Shown in pieces: positions 1-8,664 of a stretch of DNA of 64,000 nt. The stretch is from Lysinibacillus fusiformis (lineage in GTDB: Bacteria; Bacillota; Bacilli; Bacillales_A; Planococcaceae): positions 558,001 through 622,000 of the forward strand of contig NZ_CP070490.1 in NCBI RefSeq assembly GCF_016925635.1. Direction: 5' to 3'. The position numbers and the translations under genes are program-made. Below the pieces are notes generated by a model. It was not told where the DNA came from and searched no databases. It saw only the letters and a list, made by a program, of their open reading frames with translations. The stretch's first letter is position 1; each line of letters begins with the position of its first letter.

Positions 1-74
1 TGATTTGTTCCTTACATTTCGAATTATAAAGAAATAAATTTCACTTGTTTTTTAAAATCTTTACGTGTTTTTTA

Positions 75-89
75 AATTTTCTGACTAAT
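75..89. promoter_or_regulatory. possible CodY box upstream of the peptide transporter operon
   Basis: The stretch AATTTTCTGACTAAT matches 12 of 15 positions of the CodY consensus AATTTTCWGAAAATT. It lies about 75 bp before the first permease gene. Peptide transporter operons are classic CodY targets in Bacillus. AT-rich DNA gives chance matches at this level, so this is only a candidate. The rest of bases 1-164 is AT-rich leader with an AAAGGAG ribosome site before the gene at 165. Confidence 0.3.
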
Positions 90-164
90 AAGCCATAAAA
101 TATTTACATTCTTTACGCTTTTCACTAAATTGAAATCAAATCAAATAGAAAAGGAGTATTCGAT

Positions 165-1067
165 ATGAATAAAGTAACAACTACTATCGATCATTCTGTT
201 TTAGTGAATGCACGCAAGGCATCTAGAAAAAAGAATCTTGTTTCTTTCCTAAACAAAATTAAGAAAAATAAAGCAGCTGTCGCAGGAGGCATCATCATTC
301 TTCTATATATAATGATGTTTCTTATCGGGCCCATTTTAGCCCCTTATGATCCATACGACGTGCAGTTAGATCAAAAATTACAAGGACCCAGCTTAGATCA
401 TCTAATGGGAACAGATGACAAAGGGCGAGATATTTTAAGTCGAATTTTATATGGATCACGTTTATCAATTGGTGTTGGTATTTCAGCTGTTTTATTCGGT
501 GGTACAATCGGCACTTTCTTAGGACTTATTGCTGGCTATTATGGCAAATGGGTTGATTCTATTATTAGTCGAATTTTAGATATCATGCTTGCCTTCCCAG
601 GTATCTTGCTAGCTTTAGCTATTGTTAGTGCATTAGGGCCAAGCCTTATCAATGTCACAATTGCTGTTGGTTTTTTCTCTATTCCTATGTTTGCTCGTAT
701 TGTACGTGGCTCAACAATGGAAGTTAAAAAATTAGAATATATCGATGCTGTCAAAACACTTGGAGCAAATGATATGACAATTTTAATTAAGCATATTTTT
801 CCAAACATTTTATCACCTATTATTGTACAAGCGTCTATGCGCTTAGCAACGGCTATTCTATCTGCAGCCGGTCTATCATTCTTAGGTTTAGGTGCTCAGC
901 CACCATCTCCTGAATGGGGTGCCATGCTATCTAACGGACGTGATTTCCTATTTACCGCTCCTTATATGGCGCTATTCCCAGGTATTATGATTTCTATACT
1001 TGTATTAGGCTTTAACTTATTTGGTGATGGTTTACGCGATGCGCTAGATCCAAGAATGAAAAATTAA
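165..1067 (+). CDS. peptide ABC transporter permease (DppC/OppC type)
   Basis: Inner-membrane permease of a di/oligopeptide importer, 300 aa. A short cytoplasmic N-terminus of about 35 residues is followed by a first membrane helix, the family's N-terminal extension ending in a GTDDKGRD motif near residue 80, and a BPD_transp_1 domain with five more helices. The coupling motif (DAVKTLGAND, about residues 193-202) contacts the ATPases. An AAAGGAG ribosome site supports the ATG used. It is the first gene of a permease-permease-ATPase-ATPase operon; the C-type permease precedes the B-type one, opposite to the usual dpp order. No substrate-binding protein is present to the right, so it lies to the left of the window or elsewhere. 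The substrate (peptide, nickel or another) cannot be told from sequence. Confidence 0.9.
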   Translation: MNKVTTTIDHSVLVNARKASRKKNLVSFLNKIKKNKAAVAGGIIILLYIMMFLIGPILAPYDPYDVQLDQKLQGPSLDHLMGTDDKGRDILSRILYGSRLSIGVGISAVLFGGTIGTFLGLIAGYYGKWVDSIISRILDIMLAFPGILLALAIVSALGPSLINVTIAVGFFSIPMFARIVRGSTMEVKKLEYIDAVKTLGANDMTILIKHIFPNILSPIIVQASMRLATAILSAAGLSFLGLGAQPPSPEWGAMLSNGRDFLFTAPYMALFPGIMISILVLGFNLFGDGLRDALDPRMKN

Positions 1068-1081
1068 AGGAGAGAAGACAT

Positions 1082-2002
1082 ATGACATTATTTATCTTAA
1101 AACGACTAGCTCAAATTATTCCTGTGACACTTGGTGTAACGCTTGTTGTTTTTCTAATTATGCAGATGATTCCTGGGGACCCAGCGATCATTTTAGCAGG
1201 AGAAGGAGCTTCTCAAGAAACGGTTGCAGAATTACGTGAAAATTTAGGGCTCAATAAACCATTAGCCGTTCAATATACAGAGTATATTAAAAATCTTCTA
1301 CAAGGAGATATGGGTCATTCATTAAAAAATAACCAACCTGTCTTTGGGGAAATTACGTCTCGTTTACCGATTACAATAGAGCTTGCCTTTTATAGTATTT
1401 TAATCACCATTGTTTTAGGGCTTATTGCTGGTATTATCTCCGCTATCCGTCCTTATTCGTTTATGGATGTAGGATTAATGGTTGTCGCTTTATTAGGGAT
1501 CTCCCTTCCAAGTTTCTGGTTAGGTATTTTATTAATGTATGTATTCTCCGTACAGTTACATTGGCTTCCTGTAGCAGGTTGGGATAGTGCCAAGCATATT
1601 ATTCTCCCTGCTGTCACACTTGGTGCTGGTGGAGCTGCCATCGTAGCACGTATGACTCGCTCTAGTATGTTAGAGGTTGTAAATCAAGACTATATTCGAA
1701 CAGCGAAAGCAAAAGGCTTAAAAGGGTACATTATCATTTTAAAGCACGCATTACGCAATGCCTTGATTCCAGTTATTACAGTAGTAGGCTTACAATTTGG
1801 TAGTTTACTTGGTGGAACAGTTTTAGTTGAATCTGTTTTCGCTGTGAATGGATTAGGACGAATGATTGTAGATGCCATTCGGACACGTGATATACCTGTC
1901 GTTCAAGGTGGCGTGCTTGTTGCTTCATTAATATTTGTTTTCATTAATCTTTTTGTAGACATTTTGTACCGAATCTTTAATAAACGAATGGATTTAAACT
2001 AA
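1082..2002 (+). CDS. peptide ABC transporter permease (DppB/OppB type)
   Basis: Second membrane subunit of the same importer, 306 aa, the normal length for DppB. It has the family N-terminus (FILKRLAQIIPV), an N-terminal helix, a GDMGHS segment near residue 79 and the BPD_transp_1 core of five helices with a coupling helix around DYIRTAKAKGL (about residues 203-213). It starts 14 bp after the C-type permease with an AAAGGAGAG ribosome site, so the two are co-transcribed and would form a heterodimeric channel. Confidence 0.9.
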   Translation: MTLFILKRLAQIIPVTLGVTLVVFLIMQMIPGDPAIILAGEGASQETVAELRENLGLNKPLAVQYTEYIKNLLQGDMGHSLKNNQPVFGEITSRLPITIELAFYSILITIVLGLIAGIISAIRPYSFMDVGLMVVALLGISLPSFWLGILLMYVFSVQLHWLPVAGWDSAKHIILPAVTLGAGGAAIVARMTRSSMLEVVNQDYIRTAKAKGLKGYIIILKHALRNALIPVITVVGLQFGSLLGGTVLVESVFAVNGLGRMIVDAIRTRDIPVVQGGVLVASLIFVFINLFVDILYRIFNKRMDLN

Positions 2003-2017
2003 GGAGGGGAAAATCGG

Positions 2018-3031
2018 ATGAAACAAGAAACCGTGTTGGAAGTAAAAAATTTACAAACCTATTTTTATTCGAGTGAAGGTGTTGCCAAAGCTGTGGATGG
2101 GGTGTCCTTTACTCTTCAAAAAGGAGAAACACTAGGCATTGTTGGTGAATCTGGTTGTGGGAAATCAATGACTTCCCTGTCATTACTTCGTTTAGTACCA
2201 TCTCCTCCTGGTAAAATCATCAATGGTGAAATTTTATTAAATAATACGGACATCCTGAAACTATCAGATGAAGAGCTACGTAAAATTCGAGGCAATAAAA
2301 TATCAATGATTTTCCAAGAGCCTATGACAAGCTTAAATCCTGTATTATCCGTTGGAGAGCAAATTGCTGAATCCATTCGTTTGCACCAAGGCTTGTCACG
2401 GAAAGAAGCATGGCAAAAGGCTGTCGATATGATTCGCCTCGTTGGGATTCCTGCACCAGAAAAAAGAGCGAAGCAGGAGCCTTATCAGTTAAGTGGTGGG
2501 ATGCGACAACGTATAATGATTGCCATGGCACTAGCGTGTACACCAGATGTGTTAATTGCTGACGAACCGACGACTGCATTAGATGTAACCATTCAAGCTC
2601 AAATTATTGATATTATTCAAAACCTGCAAAAACAATTAGGCATGAGCATTATCTTCATTACCCACGATCTTGGTGTTGTAGCAGAAATCTGCGATAAGAT
2701 TGCTGTTATGTATGCGGGGCAGGTTGTAGAAGAAAGCTCAACAGAAAGTCTCTTTGAAAAACCGTTACACCCTTATACAAATGGATTAATTCAATCACTA
2801 CCAAAGCTATATGAAGACCAAGAAGAATTATCTACTATTCATGGGACTGTCCCAAGTCCCTATAATTACCCGATTGGCTGCCGTTATGCAGAACGCTGCC
2901 CATTTGCTACAGATTTATGTCGTGAACAACAGCCTGAACTTCTGACTGTTGAGCAAGGAAAAAAGGTAAGATGCTGGATGTACAGTAATGAATGGCAAGG
3001 AGAAACACTTATGAAGGAGCTGACAATATGA
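2018..3031 (+). CDS. peptide ABC transporter ATP-binding protein (DppD/OppD type)
   Basis: ATPase subunit, 337 aa. Walker A (GESGCGKS) lies near residue 44, the Q-loop near IFQEP, the ABC signature is LSGGMRQR and Walker B is [12 protein letters not shown]. After the nucleotide-binding domain comes the oligopeptide-type C-terminal extension with cysteines ([14 protein letters not shown], then CW) that in relatives binds an Fe-S cluster. The gene begins 15 bp after the permease with an AAGGAGGGG site. Its TGA stop overlaps the ATG of the next ATPase (ATGA at 3028-3031), which points to translational coupling. Confidence 0.9.
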   Translation: MKQETVLEVKNLQTYFYSSEGVAKAVDGVSFTLQKGETLGIVGESGCGKSMTSLSLLRLVPSPPGKIINGEILLNNTDILKLSDEELRKIRGNKISMIFQEPMTSLNPVLSVGEQIAESIRLHQGLSRKEAWQKAVDMIRLVGIPAPEKRAKQEPYQLSGGMRQRIMIAMALACTPDVLIADEPTTALDVTIQAQIIDIIQNLQKQLGMSIIFITHDLGVVAEICDKIAVMYAGQVVEESSTESLFEKPLHPYTNGLIQSLPKLYEDQEELSTIHGTVPSPYNYPIGCRYAERCPFATDLCREQQPELLTVEQGKKVRCWMYSNEWQGETLMKELTI

Positions 3032-4020
3032 CAACTACGCAACACACTCAACCACTATTAGAAGTAAATGATTTAAAGCAGCATTTTTTCTTAAAAAAAG
3101 AAAAGCTCTTCGGTCCACAGCAAGTTGTAAAAGCTGTGGATGGTGTGTCTTTCGATATTATGCCTGGTGAGACACTCAGCATTGTTGGAGAATCTGGCTG
3201 TGGAAAATCAACGACAGGTCGTTCTATTTTAAGATTAGATGAGCCTACTGCTGGAGAGGTATTGTTATTTGGTAAAAATTTAGTGAATATGAACAAAAAA
3301 GAGCTTCGTGCTGCGCGCAAGGACATTCAAATAATTTTCCAAGATCCCTATGCGTCCCTTAACCCACGAAGAACGATTCGTAAAATGCTAACAGAAGCCA
3401 TGTCTATTCAAAAAATTGTACCGCCTGAGCAACAAGAAGCACGCATGATTGAATTAATGTCCCTTGTTGGGTTACGTCCTGAGTATTTAGAGCGTTATCC
3501 ACATGAATTTTCTGGTGGGCAGCGTCAGCGTATTGGCATTGCAAGAGCCCTTGCTGTTAATCCTAAAATTATTATTTGTGATGAGTCCGTTTCTGCCCTA
3601 GATGTTTCCATTCAAGCTCAAATACTCAATTTACTGAAGCAACTACAAAGAGATTTAGATTTAACCTTTTTATTTATCTCACACGATTTAAGTGTTGTTC
3701 GACATATTTCAGACCGTATTATGGTGATGTATCTCGGAAAGGTCGTAGAAATTGCTGATAAGCATTCCCTTTTCACACAGCCACATCATCCTTATACCAA
3801 AGCACTGTTTTCTTCTATACCAGTTATTGATAAGCAGCATCGTAAGGAGCGTATTATTTTAAAAGGTGACCTACCATCCCCTCTTAATCCTCCTACTGGC
3901 TGTAGCTTTCACACACGTTGCCCATTCGCAACAGATAAATGTAAAGCAGAAGTGCCAGCATTACGAGAAATCTCTTCAACCCATAAGGTAGCTTGCCATT
4001 TCGCAGAAAATTTAGTTTAA
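3028..4020 (+). CDS. peptide ABC transporter ATP-binding protein (DppF/OppF type)
   Basis: Second ATPase of the importer, 330 aa from the chosen start. An in-frame ATG exists 36 bp upstream at 2992, but AAGGAG at 3014-3019 sits nine bases before the ATG at 3028 and the family consensus begins there. It carries Walker A (GESGCGKS), signature FSGGQRQR, Walker [13 protein letters not shown] and the C-terminal four-cysteine extension ([14 protein letters not shown]). DppD and DppF heterodimerise to drive import. It is followed after 34 bp by the histidine kinase gene with no terminator visible, so transporter and sensor are probably one transcript. Confidence 0.9.
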   Translation: MTTTQHTQPLLEVNDLKQHFFLKKEKLFGPQQVVKAVDGVSFDIMPGETLSIVGESGCGKSTTGRSILRLDEPTAGEVLLFGKNLVNMNKKELRAARKDIQIIFQDPYASLNPRRTIRKMLTEAMSIQKIVPPEQQEARMIELMSLVGLRPEYLERYPHEFSGGQRQRIGIARALAVNPKIIICDESVSALDVSIQAQILNLLKQLQRDLDLTFLFISHDLSVVRHISDRIMVMYLGKVVEIADKHSLFTQPHHPYTKALFSSIPVIDKQHRKERIILKGDLPSPLNPPTGCSFHTRCPFATDKCKAEVPALREISSTHKVACHFAENLV

Positions 4021-4054
4021 TGTATCATACACTTATAAAATAAACGGAGAGGTC

Positions 4055-4810
4055 ATGATGTTACAACTAGAAACCTTCAACATATATATTCTCCTATGTG
4101 TAATTGCTCCAATTATTGGAGCTTTTCTGCTTACTTTTATATTTATTTTCGAAAAACAAATCGATAGCCTTGAGGAGGAAAAAAGAAACTTAGAGCTTGA
4201 GCAGGATTTACAAAGAGCGAATATTCTCCAGCTAAATCAGCAAATACAGCCACATTTCTTTTTTAACGCATTAAATTCATTACTTAGCCTAGCCCGCATC
4301 AATCGAAAGGAAGATTTGGTTGCGGGCATTGAGGCTTTGGCAACATTCTTTAAATTTAAATACAATAATCATGAGGTTTTAATTGCGTTAAAGAACGAGG
4401 TACAATTTGTTGATAGTTATTTAAATATTCAACAGTTACGATTTGGACATCGTTTGACTGTAAATAAATATGTTGATGATGAGGCTCTATCTGTTCAAAT
4501 ACCTCCATTTATTCTGCAGACCATTATTGAAAATGCATATAAACATAGCTTTGAAAAACATATAGGACCTGCAGAGCTATCCATTACAATTAAAAAAATG
4601 GAGAATGTCTTATTAATAGAAATAAAAAATACACAACCATTAGAAAAAATAGAAATGACTACTGAGCAGGTAGTAGACGAATTGCAGCAAGGTTATGGTC
4701 TCGAAAATATTAGAAAACGACTTGAGCTTATTTATGGTCTCGAAAATATTTTATTCTCGATTCAAAACAATGAACAGCATTACACTGTTACCATCCATGT
4801 TCCCGCTTAG
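4055..4810 (+). CDS. LytS/YesM-type sensor histidine kinase, without a sensor domain
   Basis: Histidine kinase of the His_kinase (LytS/YesM) family. Residues 10-30 form the only membrane helix, followed by a coiled linker (about 31-60), the phospho-acceptor motif QPHFFFNALNS (His near residue 69) and an HATPase domain with N-box IIENAYKHS and G-box GYGLENIRKRL. At 251 aa it is very short: relatives carry several membrane helices or an extracellular Cache/GAF sensor, and nothing like that is present. The signal must come from a partner protein; candidates are the transporter-like membrane protein two genes downstream or the ABC transporter upstream. An adjacent response regulator gene follows. 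Confidence 0.85.
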   Translation: MMLQLETFNIYILLCVIAPIIGAFLLTFIFIFEKQIDSLEEEKRNLELEQDLQRANILQLNQQIQPHFFFNALNSLLSLARINRKEDLVAGIEALATFFKFKYNNHEVLIALKNEVQFVDSYLNIQQLRFGHRLTVNKYVDDEALSVQIPPFILQTIIENAYKHSFEKHIGPAELSITIKKMENVLLIEIKNTQPLEKIEMTTEQVVDELQQGYGLENIRKRLELIYGLENILFSIQNNEQHYTVTIHVPA

Positions 4811-4848
4811 GCTTTCTATCAATTTGAATAAGAAAGGAGAATCTCACC

Positions 4849-5547
4849 ATGAATATTTTAATCGCAGATGATGAGCCATTAGAGCTTGAGCAAATGATTT
4901 ATTTATTAAAGCCACATTTTCCGAATTGGACATTCCATACTGCTCAAGATGCCTCACAGGCCCTGCAATTAGCTAAAAAGCACCGTATGACTATCGCCTT
5001 TTTGGATATTCAAATGCCTGGGAAAGATGGAATCACGTTGAGCAAGGAATTAAAAGTGCTTTATGAGGTAGATATCATTATGGTAACCGCTTATCAGACC
5101 TTTGAATATGCCCAACAAGCATTGCGGATTGGAGTAAAAGATTATCTTACAAAACCTGTCATTGCAAGTGAATTAGATGCGATTGTGGAGAAATATAAAG
5201 TATGGAGTTCTAACCATGATGCGATTCAAAGCGCGCTTTCCTATATCCATGAAAACTATCATGAAAAACTGAGTCTAAATATCATTGCTGAAAAAATTCA
5301 TTTGAATCCAAGCTATTTAAGTCGTAAATTTTTGGAGGAGCAGTCTATCGGAATTAATGAGTATATTAATAATTATCGCCTAGAAATGGCCGTAAAAAAA
5401 ATCAATGAAAATCTGGATGCAAGTATGTCTGCGATTGCTGAGAGCTGTGGTTTTAATAGCCAACACTATTTTAGTGTAGCGTTTAAGAAAAAATATAATC
5501 AATCACCGCGACAATATAAATCCTCTAAAATGAGTAAAGGGATTTGA
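4849..5547 (+). CDS. YesN-type response regulator with AraC-like DNA-binding domain
   Basis: Response regulator, 232 aa. The receiver domain (1-120) has the acidic pair DDEP near residues 6-9, the phospho-accepting Asp in FLDIQMPG (about residue 53), the conserved Thr/Ala in MVTAY and Lys in YLTKP. The C-terminal 100 residues form an AraC-type double helix-turn-helix ending in GFNSQHYFSVAFKKKYNQSPRQYK. It is paired with the histidine kinase 38 bp upstream and has its own AAAGGAG site. The likely targets are this operon and/or peptide uptake genes; no operator could be assigned. Confidence 0.9.
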   Translation: MNILIADDEPLELEQMIYLLKPHFPNWTFHTAQDASQALQLAKKHRMTIAFLDIQMPGKDGITLSKELKVLYEVDIIMVTAYQTFEYAQQALRIGVKDYLTKPVIASELDAIVEKYKVWSSNHDAIQSALSYIHENYHEKLSLNIIAEKIHLNPSYLSRKFLEEQSIGINEYINNYRLEMAVKKINENLDASMSAIAESCGFNSQHYFSVAFKKKYNQSPRQYKSSKMSKGI

Positions 5548-5551
5548 TTGT

Positions 5552-6808
5552 ATGTTAAGGAAATTTTCATTGCTCGTACCATTTGCAAGTTTAAGCACAG
5601 CAGCAGGTGTCATTATTCTTTTAGCCAGATGGATTAATGGTAACTTATTATTGTCTTCTCCTTCAGCCCTTATTTCTTTTGGTTTTATGGCAGGCATTTG
5701 TTATACATTAGCAACAGCTATTTCGTTTATCGTACTCGGCTCATTGTTGAATAAGAGCGATTATACGCAACACCAGCATACCCAAAGTTTTTTGCTCTTT
5801 ACCATACAGCGAAAATTATCTGGTATGAATTTAAAGGTTATACGGCTATTTTACCTGCTGACAGGTATTGAACTTTGGCTCATTCAATTAATAAGTATTA
5901 GTGTATTGTCTGAAATTATGTTAAATATCCCAGTACCCATTACCCTTTTCTTCTTTTTAATTGGCATGTTACTTCTTGATCGCATCATGTCTGTGAAAAG
6001 TATACTATGGCTGGAAATTTTATTTATTATTGCTCTTTTTTCGTTACTTATTTTTATCCCCATTTATTACTTTGTACAAAATGGAGCAAGCACCGTATAT
6101 GAGGGGATTCGCTTATACCACCCTTATTTATTTTATTTTAAAAATAGCGAAATCCTGCTGTTCTATGTCATTATTCAACTAGCCGTTTTAGGACAAGTAT
6201 TTTTTGATAAATCAACATGGTATTTAATTGCATTTATTAAGCCAAAAAAAGTACGACGTAGCCTGTTTTCCTCAGGTGTGATTTTAGCGTTATTAACACT
6301 ATCATTTACTGCGATTTTAATGATTGCCTTATATAGCGGATCCTTTGGTCAGTTTCAAGTGCTGATTTTCACATTTTTATATGAAGTACAGCCTGGATTT
6401 CTTACATTTGCTTTTCTCGTCATTGTCCTATTAGCCATTATCACAACCTTGCTTGTAGACATGCGGGCAACGAAACGTTTTTTTGTAAAGAAAAGACCCT
6501 ATTATTTCTATTTGATTGGCCTTATGGTGATTTTATTTACCTGCTTCTTATCTATAGATTTAACAATTTTAGGTGTTATTTATTCTTTTGCCTTCCTGCA
6601 CATTACCTTGCTACCGTTTATGTTAATCCTTTTATTTACGAATCGCCGTATTCATAATCATAGTTGGCTTGTCATCCTGCTATCCATCATCATTGGAATT
6701 GGCGTAGGTATAAGTTTCAATGCGCTATACGGTTTAGCTGCCAGCTTTATGATCTCGAGTATTTATCAATTAATGCTTCAGACTGAAACTATAGAAAAAA
6801 ATGCCTGA
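5552..6808 (+). CDS. polytopic membrane protein, probably divergent solute:sodium symporter-like
   Basis: A 418-aa protein made of about 11-12 hydrophobic helices with short loops. The segment around residues 210-245 (LGQVFFDKSTWYLIAF followed by a Lys/Arg-rich KPKKVRRS) resembles the helix 6-7 region of sodium:solute symporters, but I could not recognise a full family signature, so the assignment is tentative. It starts four bases after the response regulator stop, with GGGATT as ribosome site inside the regulator gene, so it belongs to the kinase-regulator operon. Because the kinase has no sensor domain, this protein could act as transporter, co-sensor or both. Alternative: an APC-superfamily amino acid permease of another family. 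Confidence 0.55.
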   Translation: MLRKFSLLVPFASLSTAAGVIILLARWINGNLLLSSPSALISFGFMAGICYTLATAISFIVLGSLLNKSDYTQHQHTQSFLLFTIQRKLSGMNLKVIRLFYLLTGIELWLIQLISISVLSEIMLNIPVPITLFFFLIGMLLLDRIMSVKSILWLEILFIIALFSLLIFIPIYYFVQNGASTVYEGIRLYHPYLFYFKNSEILLFYVIIQLAVLGQVFFDKSTWYLIAFIKPKKVRRSLFSSGVILALLTLSFTAILMIALYSGSFGQFQVLIFTFLYEVQPGFLTFAFLVIVLLAIITTLLVDMRATKRFFVKKRPYYFYLIGLMVILFTCFLSIDLTILGVIYSFAFLHITLLPFMLILLFTNRRIHNHSWLVILLSIIIGIGVGISFNALYGLAASFMISSIYQLMLQTETIEKNA

Positions 6809-6832
6809 ACTCGAGATTATTCGGGTTCAGGC
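6803..6832. terminator. bidirectional terminator
   Basis: Hairpin GCCTGAAC / GTTCAGGC extended by further pairs, loop GATTAT. It lies between the convergent membrane protein gene and the sigma-associated gene; T-rich flanks are modest on both sides. Confidence 0.7.
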
Positions 6833-6844
6833 TTATTCGTTTAT

Positions 6845-7780
6845 TTAACTGCTATAATAAATGAATAGGATTAGGAATAGCACTCCGATAAAGGCTGAAC
6901 TAATGGAAAGATAATGTCTTTTTTGCTCTCGACCGTAGTAATAGTCAATAAAAATAGAGCTGAAAAGGATAACAGCTAAATATCCTCCGATGATAACAGT
7001 AAATAAAATCCATCCTTTTAACATAAGTAGCGGAAGCATAATGATATTCAAAATTTTAATAGCCCAAACAGCACGTCGATGTCCTCTATTGACGTAGTCC
7101 TTTGGTATATTAAACTTTTTCCTCATTAGTTTATCGACAAGTAGTTGGCTAGCTAAGAGAATAACTAGCATAACGATTAAACCTGTCATACCAAATTTAG
7201 CCTCATCTTTGAGAGCAAGATCTAAATAAGCCTTTGCCAAATCTCTATTATCTACTTTATAAAATGAATGGTTGTCATAATCAACAATTCCGATATCCTC
7301 CTCGTTTATGAACATCTTCAGCTTAATAACCTGCCCTTTTTCAAATTCTACCCAGACATCACGTTGTAATCTAAAAAAAGTACGCTCATTCGTTTGTGTC
7401 ACTGTAGCTTGCTGTAATAGTTGTTGTAACAGCGCTTTTTCTGAACTTTGCTCCATCACTTGTTGACCAATGACCCACCCAGGTCTTCCAGCCTTAAAAA
7501 TTTCCTCATCCGAATTGAAAATCATTGTATATTTTTTTATGGTCTCCTGCTGTGCTAATTGAACAATTGAAGCATGTTTCGTTTGCTCCATCTGCCCTAA
7601 CGGACCCATTTCTATTAACAATAGAAGCATGACAATCGTGCCTATGATGATCAATGGATAAGACCAGCGTCTTGTCTTTTTTGTTTGTCGCACTTGCCGT
7701 AAAATATCCTCCTGTAAGGACTTCGTAAATCGTGGTGCTTCGCCAAGCTCTTGATCCAACTTCTCTTTAAAAGCTGTCAT
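6845..7780 (-). CDS. membrane protein partnered with ECF sigma factor (putative anti-sigma factor)
   Basis: A 311-aa protein with a cytoplasmic N-terminus of about 38 residues, one helix at about 40-60, an extracytoplasmic stretch of roughly 130 residues, then three or four more helices in the C-terminal third. I do not recognise a named domain; no HxxxCxxC zinc anti-sigma motif is present. The start overlaps the sigma gene end by 14 bp and has a GGGAGGTG site eight bases upstream, so the two are translationally coupled. Position and topology fit a regulator that holds the sigma factor at the membrane, but that role is inferred from context only. Confidence 0.6.
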   Translation of the reverse strand: MTAFKEKLDQELGEAPRFTKSLQEDILRQVRQTKKTRRWSYPLIIIGTIVMLLLLIEMGPLGQMEQTKHASIVQLAQQETIKKYTMIFNSDEEIFKAGRPGWVIGQQVMEQSSEKALLQQLLQQATVTQTNERTFFRLQRDVWVEFEKGQVIKLKMFINEEDIGIVDYDNHSFYKVDNRDLAKAYLDLALKDEAKFGMTGLIVMLVILLASQLLVDKLMRKKFNIPKDYVNRGHRRAVWAIKILNIIMLPLLMLKGWILFTVIIGGYLAVILFSSIFIDYYYGREQKRHYLSISSAFIGVLFLILFIYYSS

Positions 7781-8288
7781 CCACTAACACCTCCCACTCA
7801 CTATTCGCTAATCGTTCCTGTAACATTTTCCTCGCCCGATGCAATCTGGTTTTAACCGTATTTTCTGCACATGGAAGAATATCTGCAATTTCCTTAACCT
7901 TCAATTCCTGATAATAATAAAGAATGACGACTTCTCTATAAGTAATAGGTAGCTCAAATAACGCTTTCGTTATGGTTGTCCGCTCATCCTGGGCTAGTAA
8001 CATCGTTTCTGGTGTTTGTTTACTTCCACCAATATGTAATTTTTCCAACAGTAGATGACGTTTATTTTTCCAACTTCGCAGATAATCATGACTTTTATGT
8101 ACCGTGATTTTAACTAAATAGGTCTTTAGGGATGCTCTTTGTTCAAAGCGATCCTGTTGCCGATAATAAGAAAAAAAGACATCCTGGACTATTTCTTCAG
8201 CTATCGCCCAGTCCTTTACATAAAGATAAGCCACTCGTAAGCAGTATTCTCCGTGTTCTTCCATAATGGCCGCTAAATGCTCACTCAC
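7767..8288 (-). CDS. ECF-type RNA polymerase sigma factor
   Basis: Sigma-70 family extracytoplasmic-function factor, 173 aa. Region 2 lies at about residues 10-75 (YLYVKDWAIAEEIVQDVFF; the WAIAEE helix binds the -10 element and core polymerase) and region 4 at about 105-165 with the helix-turn-helix VKEIADILPCAENTVKTRLHRARK. The start codon is GTG, preceded by GGAGG. The gene is followed by an overlapping membrane-protein gene that is probably its anti-sigma factor. A TGAAAC-17-CGAC promoter directly upstream suggests that it transcribes its own operon. Confidence 0.88.
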   Translation of the reverse strand: MSEHLAAIMEEHGEYCLRVAYLYVKDWAIAEEIVQDVFFSYYRQQDRFEQRASLKTYLVKITVHKSHDYLRSWKNKRHLLLEKLHIGGSKQTPETMLLAQDERTTITKALFELPITYREVVILYYYQELKVKEIADILPCAENTVKTRLHRARKMLQERLANSEWEVLVDDSF

Positions 8289-8319
8289 CTAAACACCTCC
8301 TATTCACATTCACTCTATA

Positions 8320-8346
8320 GTCGTAACCCAATCTTAGTTGGTTTCA
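8320..8346 (-). promoter_or_regulatory. putative ECF-type autoregulatory promoter
   Basis: On the minus strand TGAAAC (8341-8346) is followed after exactly 17 bp by CGAC (8320-8323), the arrangement used by sigma-W/X/M-like factors of Bacillus. It is about 20-30 bp before the ribosome site of the ECF sigma gene. The remainder of 8347-8664 holds no gene that I can support, only AT-rich leader for the nucleoside transporter. Confidence 0.55.
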
Positions 8347-8664
8347 AAAAAATCCAAAAAGTTTCATTAACACGATGGTCATAAAATGAAAAAATCTTCA
8401 CACAATAAAAGGGTATTTTATTTTGAATTATTCTGGCAACCATAAATATGGATAGTCACTACCAAAGATAGAACGAACATTTTTTACACTGAATTTATTC
8501 GTATGCCATGCCGCATACTTTTTTTCTATTATCTATTGAATAACTAGCGAAAAAACTGTTATAGTGAGATTGTTTGTCTGACGTCTGACTAATTAAGATC
8601 TTTAGCTGTTCTTCTGACATTGGAACATCAGGACAAAATATCAAAGATACTTATGGAGGAACTT

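Noticed and set aside
8401..8620. Purine or other riboswitch before the nucleoside transporter gene
   Set aside because: No aptamer core sequences or expression-platform terminator could be found between 8350 and 8664.
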